A DNA stretch of 64,000 bases from CAVUFH01 sp963740835 (GCA_963740835.1 CAVUFH010000002.1:434001-498000); one strand, 5' to 3'. Counted from the stretch's first letter, positions 8,357-16,874 are shown. Notes: a model not told the origin generated them from the sequence alone. Made by a program: numbers and translations.

Positions 8357-9046
8357 ATGAGCGCCGTCAAGTCCGATCGGGTCCCGTCCGATCCGGCCCG
8401 CACACGCGAACTCGGTGACACAAAGCGCCGTATCGTCGACCGGCTCAAGCGCGCGGAGTCGACGCCGGGCGAGCTTGCCTCTTCGCTCGGGCTCACCGAA
8501 GCCGCGGTGCGCCAGCACCTCGACGCGCTCGCGACGAACGGGCTCGTAACCGCGACCACGCGACCGCCTGCCGGGCGCGGCCGACCCGCGCACGTGTGGG
8601 CGCTCACCGATCTTGCACGCGATCTCTTCCCCGACCATCACGACGATCTCACCGTCGATCTGCTCGATGCGGTGCGGCGCGCGCTGGGCGAGGACGGTCT
8701 CACTGCTGTCATCGACGCGCGCGCGGAGTCCCAGCTCGCGGCGTATCGCCGGGCGATCCCGAAACGGGGGACGTTGCGCGCACGCGTGGAAGCGTTGGCG
8801 CGCATCCGCACCGACGAGGGCTACCTGGCCGAGGTCGGCGACGACGAAGAAGGTGACATCGTGCTCGTGGAGCACCATTGTCCGATCTGCGTCGCGGCCG
8901 CGGCGTGTCAGAACCTCTGCCGCTCGGAACTGGACGTGTTCCGCGCCGCCCTCGGGGAAGATGTCGTCGTCGAACGGACGCAACACCTGCTCGCCGGGAA
9001 CCGCCGCTGCGCGTACAAGGTGACGCACGCGTCGACACCCGCATGA
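8357..9046 (+). CDS. SufR-like Fe-S-sensing transcriptional regulator (ArsR/DeoR-type HTH)
   Basis: 229 residues. The N-terminal winged helix is plain (STPGELASSLGLTEAAVRQHL then GLVTATTRPPAGRGRP). The C-terminal domain carries five cysteines: Cys175, 178, 184 and 188 in HCPICVAAAACQNLCR and Cys218 in GNRRCAY. This matches the COG2345/SufR layout, in which cysteines hold an Fe-S cluster that controls DNA binding. In that family the targets are Fe-S assembly or Fe-S protein genes, so the divergent Rieske gene is the natural candidate. The ATG at 8357 sits right behind a -10-like GATAAT; an in-frame ATG at 8345 is possible. No Suf genes are nearby. Confidence 0.75.
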   Translation: MSAVKSDRVPSDPARTRELGDTKRRIVDRLKRAESTPGELASSLGLTEAAVRQHLDALATNGLVTATTRPPAGRGRPAHVWALTDLARDLFPDHHDDLTVDLLDAVRRALGEDGLTAVIDARAESQLAAYRRAIPKRGTLRARVEALARIRTDEGYLAEVGDDEEGDIVLVEHHCPICVAAAACQNLCRSELDVFRAALGEDVVVERTQHLLAGNRRCAYKVTHASTPA

Positions 9047-9057
9047 CACAAGGTTCA

Positions 9058-9078
9058 ACCTGGAAACGCCTTCCAGGT
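9058..9078. terminator. Perfect hairpin after the SufR-like gene
   Basis: Arms ACCTGGAA (9058-9065) and TTCCAGGT (9071-9078) with a 5-base loop, extendable by GTTC/GAAC with one bulge. It is 11 bases past the regulator stop and 23 before the next start. There is no T run, so it may be a terminator, an operator or a 5' leader hairpin. Confidence 0.45.
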
Positions 9079-9101
9079 GAACGCGTTAGCCTCCCGCTCT
9101 C

Positions 9102-11357
9102 GTGCGCACCTCAGCCGTCAGATCTCGGCGTTCCACGGTCCGGGCGCTCGCGCTCGCGAGTGCGTTGCTCGTGGCGATCTCCGGTTGCGCGAGGATCCGG
9201 CCGGGTGGTCAGGGGCCTTCGCATCCCCGCATCGACCTCTCGCACGCGCAGCCGGCCGCGTTCGCTACGCACGGCAGTGTCAACCAGATCTGGCTGACGG
9301 GCGCGCGGCCGCACGAGCAGCTCCGGCTCGTCGACGGTGACGATCGACTGGTGACGACCGCGACGGCGGACGCAAACGGCAGCCTCATCTATCGCGACGT
9401 CGAACGCGGGCGGCACTTCCGCGTCGCCGGCAACGGCACGGTCGGCACCGCAGTCGATGTCGCGAGCTCGACCCACGCGCCCGGCGCTTCGTTCTACGCG
9501 ACCCAGCACATCGGTCCGGGCTACGGCTATCTGCAGACGCGCGACGGCACGCTGCTCTCGATGAACGTGACGTTGCCCGGTCCGCCCGACAAGGGTCCGT
9601 ACCCGACGGTCGTCGAGTACTCCGGCTACTCGCCTTCCGATCCAGCCGCACCGCAGCCGAGCACGCTGATCGCAAGTGCGTTGGGCTTCGCGACAGTCGG
9701 CGTGAACATCCGCGGCACCGGTTGTTCGGGCGGCGCGTTCCAGTTCTTCGAGACGCTGCAGTCCACCGACGGCTACGACCTCATCGAGACGATCGCGGCG
9801 CAGCCGTGGGTCGCGCACGGCAACGTCGGCATGGTCGGCATCTCGTATCCCGGGATCTCGCAGCTCTTCACCGCGGCCACGCAGCCGCCGCACCTGGCCG
9901 CGATCGCGCCGCTGTCGGTCATCGCCGACACCGGCCGCGGCACCTTGCGGCCCGGCGGCATCTTCAACAACGGGTTCGCCCTCGATTGGGCGAGCGAGCG
10001 CAACCACGACGCGCAGGCCGCACCCGCGAGCGGACAGGGCTGGGCCGGCAACCGCATCCGGAACGGCGACGCCGTCTGCGCGGCCAACCAGATCATGCGC
10101 GGTCAGGCGCCGAACGTGTTGCAGATGATCGAGGATCATCCGTACTGGGACGACCTCGCGGTGTCGCTCGCACCGGAATTGTTCGTCGGCAAGATCAACG
10201 TGCCGACGTTTCTCGCGGGTGCGTGGCAGGACGAGCAGACCGGGCCGTACTTCGCCAACCTGCTCGACAACTTCACCGGCACTGACAAGGTGTGGTTCAC
10301 CGTCACCAACGGCGCGCACACCGATTCGCTCGATCCTGCGATCCTCGACCGCTGGATCGAGTTCCTGCAGATCTACGTCGCGCAGGTCGTACCGAAGCGG
10401 CCGCCCCTTGCCGGGCTGGTCGCATCGGTGGTGGGCCAGCAAGTGTGGCACACGGCGGTGACCCTCCCGCCGGACCGGTTCGCGAACGCGACCTCGCTGC
10501 CGCAGGCGCGAGCGACGTTCGAAGCCGACCCGCGGCTGCGTGTGCTGTTCGAGAACGGCGCCGCCGCAGGGCAGGCACCCGGTCTCCCGTACAACCGGTT
10601 CGAAGGCGACTTCGGCGGGTGGCCCGTACCCGGCACGCGTGCACAGGCGTGGTACTTCGACAGCGGCGCCGCGCTCGCCGATCGCCGGCCGGCGGACGGC
10701 GTCGACTCCTACGCCTACGACGCGTCGCGTTCGCAGCTGACGACGCTGGTGGGCGCTGGCCAGGACACGGTGTGGCTGCCGCTGCCGGCGTGGCAGTGGA
10801 CCGCGCCCGCGCCCGCGGACGCGGTGGCCTACGAGACCCCGCCGCTCGCGTCGGACACCGTCATGGTCGGGAACGGGAGCGTGGACCTCTGGATCAACGC
10901 CAACGCGCCGGACGTCGATCTGCAGGCGACCATCACCGAGGTGCGGCCGGACGGCCAAGAGGTCTTGGTGCAGAGCGGCTGGTTGCGCGCGAGCCAGCGC
11001 GCGCTCGCGGCGAGTGCCACGCCGTTGCGACCGTTGCACACGAACACCGCGCGCGACGTCAAGCCGTTGCGCGCGGGGGAGTGGAACGAAGCGCGCATCG
11101 AGCTGTTCCCGTTCGGTCACGCGTTCCGTGCGGGATCGAAGATCCGCGTGATCATCGACACGCCGGGTGGGAGCCGGCCGAGCTGGAAGTTCGACGTCTT
11201 GGACGACCCTGCCGGGACGCAGATCCAGATCGGGCGGGGTGTGAACCACGCGTCACGCGTCGTGCTGCCCGTCGTGCCCGGGGTCACGGTGCCGCCGGGC
11301 CTGCCCGCGTGCCCGTCGTTGCGGGGCCAGCCGTGCCGGCCCTACACCGCGCTCTGA
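9102..11357 (+). CDS. CocE/NonD family (S15) hydrolase, secreted lipoprotein
   Basis: 751 residues with a GTG start. The leader (basic N-terminus, ALALASALLVAISGC) ends in a lipobox with Cys29, so the protein is probably anchored outside the membrane. The alpha/beta-hydrolase core shows GISYPGISQLF with the nucleophilic Ser and an NIRGTGCSGG segment, the later AGAWQDEQTG supplies the acid region and NGAHTDSLD the His. The C-terminal 250 residues form the jelly-roll domain typical of X-Pro dipeptidyl-peptidase-like acylases. Known relatives cleave esters, amides or acyl groups; the substrate here is unknown. It is convergent with the DUF202 pair. Confidence 0.85.
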   Translation: MRTSAVRSRRSTVRALALASALLVAISGCARIRPGGQGPSHPRIDLSHAQPAAFATHGSVNQIWLTGARPHEQLRLVDGDDRLVTTATADANGSLIYRDVERGRHFRVAGNGTVGTAVDVASSTHAPGASFYATQHIGPGYGYLQTRDGTLLSMNVTLPGPPDKGPYPTVVEYSGYSPSDPAAPQPSTLIASALGFATVGVNIRGTGCSGGAFQFFETLQSTDGYDLIETIAAQPWVAHGNVGMVGISYPGISQLFTAATQPPHLAAIAPLSVIADTGRGTLRPGGIFNNGFALDWASERNHDAQAAPASGQGWAGNRIRNGDAVCAANQIMRGQAPNVLQMIEDHPYWDDLAVSLAPELFVGKINVPTFLAGAWQDEQTGPYFANLLDNFTGTDKVWFTVTNGAHTDSLDPAILDRWIEFLQIYVAQVVPKRPPLAGLVASVVGQQVWHTAVTLPPDRFANATSLPQARATFEADPRLRVLFENGAAAGQAPGLPYNRFEGDFGGWPVPGTRAQAWYFDSGAALADRRPADGVDSYAYDASRSQLTTLVGAGQDTVWLPLPAWQWTAPAPADAVAYETPPLASDTVMVGNGSVDLWINANAPDVDLQATITEVRPDGQEVLVQSGWLRASQRALAASATPLRPLHTNTARDVKPLRAGEWNEARIELFPFGHAFRAGSKIRVIIDTPGGSRPSWKFDVLDDPAGTQIQIGRGVNHASRVVLPVVPGVTVPPGLPACPSLRGQPCRPYTAL

Positions 11358-11376
11358 GGTCGGCCTCGAGCCTCAG
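11354..11376. terminator. Hairpin at the convergent ends of CocE-like and DUF202 genes
   Basis: CTGAGG (11354-11359) and CCTCAG (11371-11376) pair across an 11-base loop and overlap the stop codon of the hydrolase. It lies in the only gap between the two convergent genes, so it may end transcription in both directions. No T run. Confidence 0.35.
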
Positions 11377-11744
11377 TGCGAGGGCATGATCGCGATGACG
11401 AGCGAGCCGATCGCGAAGAGGACCGTGACGACGGCAACCGTGCGCAGCTTGCGCTGATCGCGGAGCAAGCGGCCTTCGAGTGAATCCACCCCGACCGCTC
11501 GCGCCTGCGCAACCGAGAGCGCCCACGCAACCGCGGCCGCGACGAGCACTGCGAACACGATGACCGAGTCGCGGTAATCGGTGACGTGCACGACGACCTT
11601 CAGGATCGCCGCGGCCGCGACCGCGAGCGCGAGACCGCTTCGGCTCCAGGCGAGGTCCGTGCGCACGACCTCGCTCGAGCGCCCATTGCCGCGTCGCCTT
11701 GCCTCCGCGTCCTCGGGCGGCTCGTGCTCCGGCCGGTCCGTCAC
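11373..11744 (-). CDS. DUF202 family membrane protein
   Basis: 123 residues. It contains the DUF202 hallmark VRTDLAWSRSGLALA at the start of the first membrane helix, then two further hydrophobic segments (VIVFAVLVAAAVAWALSVA and TVAVVTVLFAIGSLVIAIM). The GTG start overlaps the stop of the upstream DUF202 gene as GTGA, so the two are translationally coupled and probably act together. Members are small inner-membrane proteins of unknown function; some plant and yeast relatives are linked to ion or phosphate transport. Confidence 0.75.
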   Translation of the reverse strand: MTDRPEHEPPEDAEARRRGNGRSSEVVRTDLAWSRSGLALAVAAAAILKVVVHVTDYRDSVIVFAVLVAAAVAWALSVAQARAVGVDSLEGRLLRDQRKLRTVAVVTVLFAIGSLVIAIMPSH

Positions 11745-12112
11745 TTGGCTCCGAACAGGGCGATGACCGCGGCGATGAGCGCCGCGATCGTGACCCCGAC
11801 CGCAAGAACACGCGGCAAGTTGGACGGCGGCAGGGGCTCGCCGAGCCGCATCGCCCGTTCGTTGTCCTCCCAGCGGCGGAAGGAGGTCCAGGCCACCACC
11901 GCGCCGAGCGTGATCAACGGCACGCCGATGATCCGCCGTCCGAACTCGACGTCGAGTTGGGGGAGCAGCGTGGTGACGGCCAGCCCCGCCGCGATCAGCG
12001 CGAGCGCGGTGCGGTTCCACGCCAGGAACGTGCGCTCGTTGGCGTAGGAGAAGCGGACATCCGGGTCGGCCCCGACCTCGTGCAACGGTGGGCGTTTTGC
12101 ACGTTTGGACAC
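11741..12112 (-). CDS. YidH/DUF202 family membrane protein
   Basis: 123 residues, the same length as its coupled partner. FSYANERTFLAWNRTALALIAAG is the classic DUF202 opening, with an arginine pair flanking the first membrane helix. Helices two and three follow (RIIGVPLITLGAVVAW and VLAVGVTIAALIAAVIALF). The GTG start follows from where the family begins. The promoter region upstream holds AAACCGTT repeats. Two different DUF202 proteins in tandem suggests a heteromeric complex, which is inference. Confidence 0.8.
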   Translation of the reverse strand: MSKRAKRPPLHEVGADPDVRFSYANERTFLAWNRTALALIAAGLAVTTLLPQLDVEFGRRIIGVPLITLGAVVAWTSFRRWEDNERAMRLGEPLPPSNLPRVLAVGVTIAALIAAVIALFGAK

Positions 12113-12117
12113 GGCGC

Positions 12118-12157
12118 AACGGTAGTTGTGCGCCTCGAAACCGTTGGGCAAACCGTT
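12118..12157. promoter_or_regulatory. Three AACGGT/ACCGTT boxes upstream of the DUF202 pair
   Basis: AAACCGTT occurs at 12138-12145 and 12150-12157, 12 bases apart. AACGGT lies inverted at 12118-12123, giving a CAACGGT/ACCGTTG inverted repeat. They sit just before the DUF202 start, on the same helical face spacing, and are candidate regulator sites. Confidence 0.35.
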
Positions 12158-12237
12158 CAGGTGTGCACGCCGGGCGCCGATTTGGTGGCTGCAACCGCTT
12201 CCGGTCCGACTCCCCCCAGACGGCCAGAGGCGCTCAC

Positions 12238-12269
12238 GGCCCGCCGGCTGCATTTCACCCCGGCGGGCC
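12238..12269. terminator. 10-bp perfect hairpin in the divergent intergenic region
   Basis: GGCCCGCCGG (12238-12247) pairs with CCGGCGGGCC (12260-12269) across 12 bases, followed by a short T-containing run. It sits 33 bases before the start of the secreted protein, so it would lie in its 5' leader or act as an attenuator. Confidence 0.45.
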
Positions 12270-12301
12270 GTTTCATCTCAAGGTGTTGGCTCGACCGGTC
12301 G

Positions 12302-12907
12302 ATGGTCCAGGGGCACTCTGAAATCGTTCGCCGTACGGAAGGCGTGGCCTTGGGCGATCGCAGCAGTCGCGAGCACGGGCTCAGCCGGCGCGCCGCGCTC
12401 CAGAGCGGGGCCGTGGCCGTGGGCGTGCTCTGGACGAAACCGATCGCGCGGCGGGTGCAGCTGATCGCCGCGACCGGAACTCCCTCGCCGACGACGGAAG
12501 CGACCAATCCGACCGAGGTCACGATGCCGACGGTCCCGGACACGACACCGGACAGGACACCGACAACGCAGCCGAACTGTCCCGTCGCGATCCACATCGA
12601 ACCCGCCTGCGAGCCGCTGGGCGGTTCCTACGATGTGCGTTTCCGGTTCACTTCGCTCGAACCGGGCCAGCACGTCGCGCTCGAGTTCGCGTTCACCACG
12701 GGTGAGCTCGCCCCGAGCGTCGACACGCTCACCGGTACCGCCGACCAATACGGCCGGATTGCGTTCATGCCCGACCACGTGTTCCACGGCCCATGGTCCG
12801 CGCGCATCGCGCTCCGCGACGCGGCGATGTCCGCCGCCTCCGCGCTCGTCGCGGGCACCTTCGACATCCGCTACCTCTGCAGCCGCGGCACGTACACGCC
12901 CGCCTGA
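12302..12907 (+). CDS. Secreted protein with Tat-type leader, function unknown
   Basis: 201 residues. The N-terminal region has a twin-arginine leader (LSRRAALQSGAVAVGVLW) and then PIARRVQLIAATGTPSP. A Thr/Pro-rich linker of about 30 residues follows, then a beta-rich domain of about 110 residues with two or more cysteines (QPNCPVAIHIEPACEPLGG and RYLCSRG) that could form disulfides. The leader closely resembles that of the convergent gene at 12995-13576, though the mature domains differ. No family recognised. The start is uncertain; a downstream GTG is possible. Confidence 0.55.
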   Translation: MVQGHSEIVRRTEGVALGDRSSREHGLSRRAALQSGAVAVGVLWTKPIARRVQLIAATGTPSPTTEATNPTEVTMPTVPDTTPDRTPTTQPNCPVAIHIEPACEPLGGSYDVRFRFTSLEPGQHVALEFAFTTGELAPSVDTLTGTADQYGRIAFMPDHVFHGPWSARIALRDAAMSAASALVAGTFDIRYLCSRGTYTPA

Positions 12908-12994
12908 CGCAGTTCGCTCGGCTGCGTGCCGGCGCGTCGGCTCAGGCTGCAAGATGAGCACGAGCTTCGGGCGGAGCGTCTCCTCGTCGATGGT

Positions 12995-13576
12995 TTAGGC
13001 GGGGATCTCGATCGTTCCCGACAACGTGCCCTGCGCTTGGCTGATGTCGATGAGTGCCCCGACGAACGTGCCGGTGCCGGTCGCACCGGCATACGCGCCC
13101 GTGCCACCGGTGATGCGCAAGGTCCAGTTGATCGCGAGCGACTGCTGCGCGGTGTTCGGGCCGAGCGGGCCGGCGACCGCGCCGACGATCGTGCCGTCGG
13201 TCGGCGTCAGCACGAAGTGGCCCGCCCCGGCGGGGTGGTATGTGTTCTGCGCATCGGCCGGGAACATGAAGCACGGTTGCAGCGCGAGTTGCGTCGGCCC
13301 GATCGGAACGAGGTCCGTCGTACCGAACACATCGAGCACGAAGCCTGGGCAGTCCGGCGCGTCGTCGAGTCCGCCTTGCGAGGTGTTGAGGACGCCGGAG
13401 AACGCGATGACCGTCGGCGGTGGCGGGCTATTGGTCGTCGCGGGCGGCGGAGTCCCGGTCGCCTGCAGGACTCGGACCGATCGGATCGCCGGGGTGGCCC
13501 ACACCAGTCCGGCGGCCATCGCGCTCCGCTCGATGAGCCGGCGTCGGGTCGGGCGGGGTGTTCCCTCACGCGGCAT
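12995..13576 (-). CDS. Secreted beta-barrel-like protein with Tat-type leader
   Basis: 193 residues from the ATG at 13576. The leader TRRRLIERSAMAAGLVWATP is followed by AIRSVRVLQATGTPPPATT, a near copy of the layout in the convergent neighbour. After a Pro/Thr linker comes a domain of alternating strands ending in TGGTGAYAGATGTGTFVG and LSGTIEIPA. The GxYAGATGTGTF repeat is typical of allene-oxide-cyclase/dirigent-like barrels, but the match is only by eye. It diverges from an SDR gene whose promoter has a TetR-type operator. Confidence 0.6.
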   Translation of the reverse strand: MPREGTPRPTRRRLIERSAMAAGLVWATPAIRSVRVLQATGTPPPATTNSPPPPTVIAFSGVLNTSQGGLDDAPDCPGFVLDVFGTTDLVPIGPTQLALQPCFMFPADAQNTYHPAGAGHFVLTPTDGTIVGAVAGPLGPNTAQQSLAINWTLRITGGTGAYAGATGTGTFVGALIDISQAQGTLSGTIEIPA

Positions 13577-13641
13577 CACCCGAGGGTGCCCCACGCTGCC
13601 GGGTCGCGCAATTGTCGCGCGCGGCGTGAATGACTCGTGTA

Positions 13642-13658
13642 TCTGACGCTGCGTTAGA
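13642..13658. promoter_or_regulatory. TetR-type operator, class I (one mismatch)
   Basis: TCTGACG-CTG-CGTTAGA, 7-base arms with a 3-base spacer and one mismatch. It lies 36 bases before the SDR start. Perfect copies of the same design occur at 24799-24815 and 30705-30721. Confidence 0.6.
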
Positions 13659-13694
13659 TTCGGGCGTCCGTCGGTGCCGAGGGGGTTCGTGCTC

Positions 13695-14447
13695 ATGGGT
13701 CGTTTCGAGGGTCGCGTCGCGGTGGTCACCGGCGCCGGTTCCGGGCTCGGGCACGCGACCGCGCTGCGGCTGGCGTCCGAAGGCGCCTTGGTCGGCTGCC
13801 TCGACATCGCCGGGGACGCAGCCGAGAAGACCGCGGCCGAGATCGCAGAGCAGGGCGGCGAAGCGCGCGCCTACGCCACCGACGTCTCCGATCCCAACTC
13901 GGCTCGCGCCGCGGTCGACGGCACCGCCCAGGACCTCGGCCGCCCCCAGATCGTCGTGAACTGCGCCGGCATCGGCCGCTTCGCGCACACCCACGAGGTG
14001 CCGTTCGAGGAGTGGCAACGCATCATCGGCGTGAACCTCACCGGCACCTTCCTCGTGTGCCAGGCCGCGCTCCCGCACCTGCTCGACGGCGGCGGTGCGA
14101 TCGTGAACATCGCGTCGAACGCGGGCATCAAGGCCCAGCCGTACTCCGCCGCGTACTGCGCGTCGAAGGCCGGTGTCGTGCATCTCACCAAGGTCCTCGC
14201 CGACGAGTACATCAAGCGGGGTATCCGCGCGAACTGCGTCGCGCCGGGCGGCATCGACACGCCGCTGCAGAAGGAATTCATGCACATGCCGGAAGGTGTC
14301 GACTGGAAGGCCTTTCGCAAGGTCATGTCGCCGCTCGGAAACTCGACGCCCGAGGAGATCGCCGGCGTCGTGCTGTTCCTCCTGTCGGACGAGACGCGCT
14401 ATATGACCGGTGCCGTCGTCTCGATCGACGGCGGCATCACCGTCTGA
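13695..14447 (+). CDS. Short-chain dehydrogenase/reductase (SDR)
   Basis: 250 residues, classical SDR. TGAGSGLG near residue 12 binds the nucleotide, NCAGIG follows strand four, a Ser in NIASNAG and YCASK provide the catalytic Ser, Tyr and Lys, and the C-terminus ends TGAVVSIDGGITV. It oxidises or reduces a hydroxy/keto group with NAD(P), in this setting probably a 3-hydroxyacyl or sterol intermediate. GAGGGGG at 13679-13685 supports the ATG. It leads an operon with the acyl-CoA ligase (17-base gap) and a luciferase-like gene, behind a TetR-type operator. Confidence 0.85.
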   Translation: MGRFEGRVAVVTGAGSGLGHATALRLASEGALVGCLDIAGDAAEKTAAEIAEQGGEARAYATDVSDPNSARAAVDGTAQDLGRPQIVVNCAGIGRFAHTHEVPFEEWQRIIGVNLTGTFLVCQAALPHLLDGGGAIVNIASNAGIKAQPYSAAYCASKAGVVHLTKVLADEYIKRGIRANCVAPGGIDTPLQKEFMHMPEGVDWKAFRKVMSPLGNSTPEEIAGVVLFLLSDETRYMTGAVVSIDGGITV

Positions 14448-14464
14448 GCTCGAGGAGCGCTTCG

Positions 14465-15994
14465 ATGCCTGGTGGGGCGATGTTCGACGACGCCAAGTCC
14501 GTGTGGGAGCTGATCGAACGACGCGCGTCCGCGTCTCCCGACCGCGTGATGCTCTACGACGGTGACCGCGCGACGACCTTCGCGCAGTACAAGGACATGG
14601 TCGAGCACGCGGCCGCGGGCCTGTACGCGCTGGGCATCGATGCCGACGTCAACGTCTCGTGGCAACTCCCGACCTGGACGGAGTCGGCCGCGCTCGTCGG
14701 CGCCCTGTGCCGGCTCGGCGCGGTGCAGAACCCGATGCTGCCGATCTACCGCTACCGCGAAGTGTCGTTCATCGCACAGCAGACCGGCTGCAAGCTGCTG
14801 ATCACGCCCTCGACGTGGAACAAGTTCGACTACGGCGCGCTTGCCGAGCAAGTGGCGGGTGAGGTCGACGGCATGCACGCGCTCGTCGCAGATCACTGGA
14901 ACCCCGACGGCGATCCCGCGACCCTGCCGCCCGCGGCGCCGGGCGCCGATTCACCGGCCGACGATCCGGTGCGGTGGATCTTCTACACGTCGGGCACCAC
15001 CGCGGAGCCGAAGGGCGCACGCCACACGGATCGCTCGGTGCTCGCGGGCGCGATCGGCTACGCGAAGAAGACGCACGTGGTCGAGTCCGATATCGCGCTC
15101 GTGGCGTTCCCGTTCACGCACGTGGGCGGCATCATCATCGGCGTCTTCACGCCGCTGCTCACCGGATCGGCCGCGGTGCTGATGGAAGCGTGGACGCCGC
15201 AGGCCTCCACCGAGCTGATCCAGGAGCACGCCGTCACCCTCGGGAACGGCGCGCCCGCGATCCACGCCGCCCTGCTCTCCGAAGCGCACGCGAATCCAGA
15301 CGCGTACAAGACGATCCGCGCGTTCCCGTCGGGTGGATCCGCAAAGCCTCCGCAGCTCCACGACGATCTGATGGGCGCGGTGCCCACGTCGGTCGGCATC
15401 ACGTCCGGGTACGGCATGACGGAAGCACCGATCGTGTCGCAGACCGATATCGACGCGCCCGACAGCTCCAAGCGCGCGGGGGAGGGCACCGCCACCCCGG
15501 GCGTCGAGTTCAAGGTGCTCGAGAACGGTGAGCTCGTCGTGAAGGGGCCGCAGGTGATGCGCGGCTATGTCGACGCATCGCTCGACTCCGGTGCGTTCAC
15601 CGACGACGGCTGGCTGCACACCGGCGACATGGCGCGCTTCGACGAGCACGGCGCGGTCATCATCACCGGCCGCATCAAGGACATCATCGTGCGCAAGGGC
15701 GAGAACATCTCGGCCAAGGAAGTCGAGGACGTGCTCTACAGCCACCCGAAGATCACCGATGTCGCGGTGCTCGGGATTCCCGACGACGAGCGGGGCGAGA
15801 TGGCGGTCGCGTTCGTCGTCGCGACCGACGCGGCCGATCCGCCGACGCTGCGCGACATCGCGGAGCACTGCAAGGCCACCGGCCTGATGATGCAGAAAAT
15901 CCCGGAGCGGCTCGAGCTGATCGACGTGCTGCCCCGCAACGCGAGCGGCAAGGTGCCGAAGCACGAGCTGCGCGCAATCATCGTCTCGGCCTGA
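14465..15994 (+). CDS. AMP-forming acyl-CoA synthetase/ligase
   Basis: 509 residues, ANL superfamily. The P-loop-like core FYTSGTTAEPKGA, the A5 motif GYGMTEA, the WLHTGDMA and GRIKDIIVRKGENIS hinge region and the terminal RNASGKVPK lysine are all present. It activates a carboxylic acid through an acyl-adenylate and loads it on CoA. GAGGAG at 14452-14457 sets the ATG at 14465. Second gene of the SDR operon. The acid cannot be identified; the binding-pocket region (FTHVGGIIIGVF) is hydrophobic. Confidence 0.88.
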   Translation: MPGGAMFDDAKSVWELIERRASASPDRVMLYDGDRATTFAQYKDMVEHAAAGLYALGIDADVNVSWQLPTWTESAALVGALCRLGAVQNPMLPIYRYREVSFIAQQTGCKLLITPSTWNKFDYGALAEQVAGEVDGMHALVADHWNPDGDPATLPPAAPGADSPADDPVRWIFYTSGTTAEPKGARHTDRSVLAGAIGYAKKTHVVESDIALVAFPFTHVGGIIIGVFTPLLTGSAAVLMEAWTPQASTELIQEHAVTLGNGAPAIHAALLSEAHANPDAYKTIRAFPSGGSAKPPQLHDDLMGAVPTSVGITSGYGMTEAPIVSQTDIDAPDSSKRAGEGTATPGVEFKVLENGELVVKGPQVMRGYVDASLDSGAFTDDGWLHTGDMARFDEHGAVIITGRIKDIIVRKGENISAKEVEDVLYSHPKITDVAVLGIPDDERGEMAVAFVVATDAADPPTLRDIAEHCKATGLMMQKIPERLELIDVLPRNASGKVPKHELRAIIVSA

Positions 15995-16010
15995 CACGCG
16001 GTATCACCCG

Positions 16011-16874
16011 GTGCGCGTCTCGATCACCGTCTCCGGCTTCTCGCGCATCTTCGGCAACGATCTCCGCGTGGTGCTCGACGCGGCACGCGGCGCCGACGCG
16101 GCCGGAATCGACCAGCTCGTGCTGCCCGACCACGTCGTGATGGGGCCACGCACCGATCGCTATCCGTTCGGCGCGTTTCCGTACCCGCCGGCCGAACCGT
16201 GGCCCGAGCCGCTCACGCTGCTCGCGGCGATGGCCGGCGTGACCGAGCGCGTCCGCCTCGCCACCGGGATCCTGATCTCACCGTTGCGGCCGGCGGTGCT
16301 TCTCGCCAAGACCGCGGCGACCCTCGACGGGGTGAGCGGCGGCCGGCTCGACCTCGGCGTCGGTCTCGGTTGGCAACGCGAGGAGTACGACGCCCTCGGG
16401 GTTCCCTGGGCGGATCGATTCCAGGTGTTCACCGATCAGCTGCACGCGTGCGTCGCGTTGTGGACGCGAGAACCGCCGGTCGAGTTCCGCGCCCCGACCG
16501 TGGCGTTCGGGCCGACCTGGTGCGAGCCCCGACCGGTACAGCACCCGCTGCCGCTCTGGTTCGGAGTCGCCGCGACGCCCCGCAACGTCGCGCTCATCCG
16601 CGAGCTCGGCGCGGGCTGGATGCCGATCCACACGACGACGCGCGCGGAACTCGTCGCCGGCATCGCGGCGCTTCCTTCCGGCTTCGAGGTGCGCGCGACC
16701 GTACCGGTGTCGATGAACGTCGGTGGTGAGGTCGACGAAGGCGCGAGCCGCGACACGATCGCCGAGTACGAGGCATTGGGCGTGACCGTCGCGAGCGTGG
16801 GCCTCGGGCGCAACCTCACCACCGGTCGCGATGTCGTCCGGTTCGTGCATGCAATCGCGCGCGCGTTCCATTGA
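16011..16874 (+). CDS. Luciferase-like (LLM) F420-dependent oxidoreductase
   Basis: 287 residues with a GTG start, 16 bases after the ligase. Marks: DQLVLPDHVVMGPRTDRYPFG, RVRLATGILISPLRPAVLLAKTAATLD, GGRLDLGVGLGWQREEY and PLWFGVAATPRN. This is close to the TIGR03619-type F420-dependent group. It is the third gene of the SDR-ligase operon and, like its operon partners, probably controlled by the operator at 13642. It ends 11 bases from the convergent zinc-ribbon gene. Confidence 0.85.
   Translation: MRVSITVSGFSRIFGNDLRVVLDAARGADAAGIDQLVLPDHVVMGPRTDRYPFGAFPYPPAEPWPEPLTLLAAMAGVTERVRLATGILISPLRPAVLLAKTAATLDGVSGGRLDLGVGLGWQREEYDALGVPWADRFQVFTDQLHACVALWTREPPVEFRAPTVAFGPTWCEPRPVQHPLPLWFGVAATPRNVALIRELGAGWMPIHTTTRAELVAGIAALPSGFEVRATVPVSMNVGGEVDEGASRDTIAEYEALGVTVASVGLGRNLTTGRDVVRFVHAIARAFH

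Noticed and set aside
9111..11249. 712-residue frame antisense to the CocE-like gene
   Set aside because: No motifs, Arg/Asp-rich composition, mirrors the codon pattern of the plus-strand hydrolase.
12121..12225. tRNA-like features (a CTCGAAA loop and a GGTCCGACT stretch)
   Set aside because: Stems do not pair for any cloverleaf and there is no acceptor stem.
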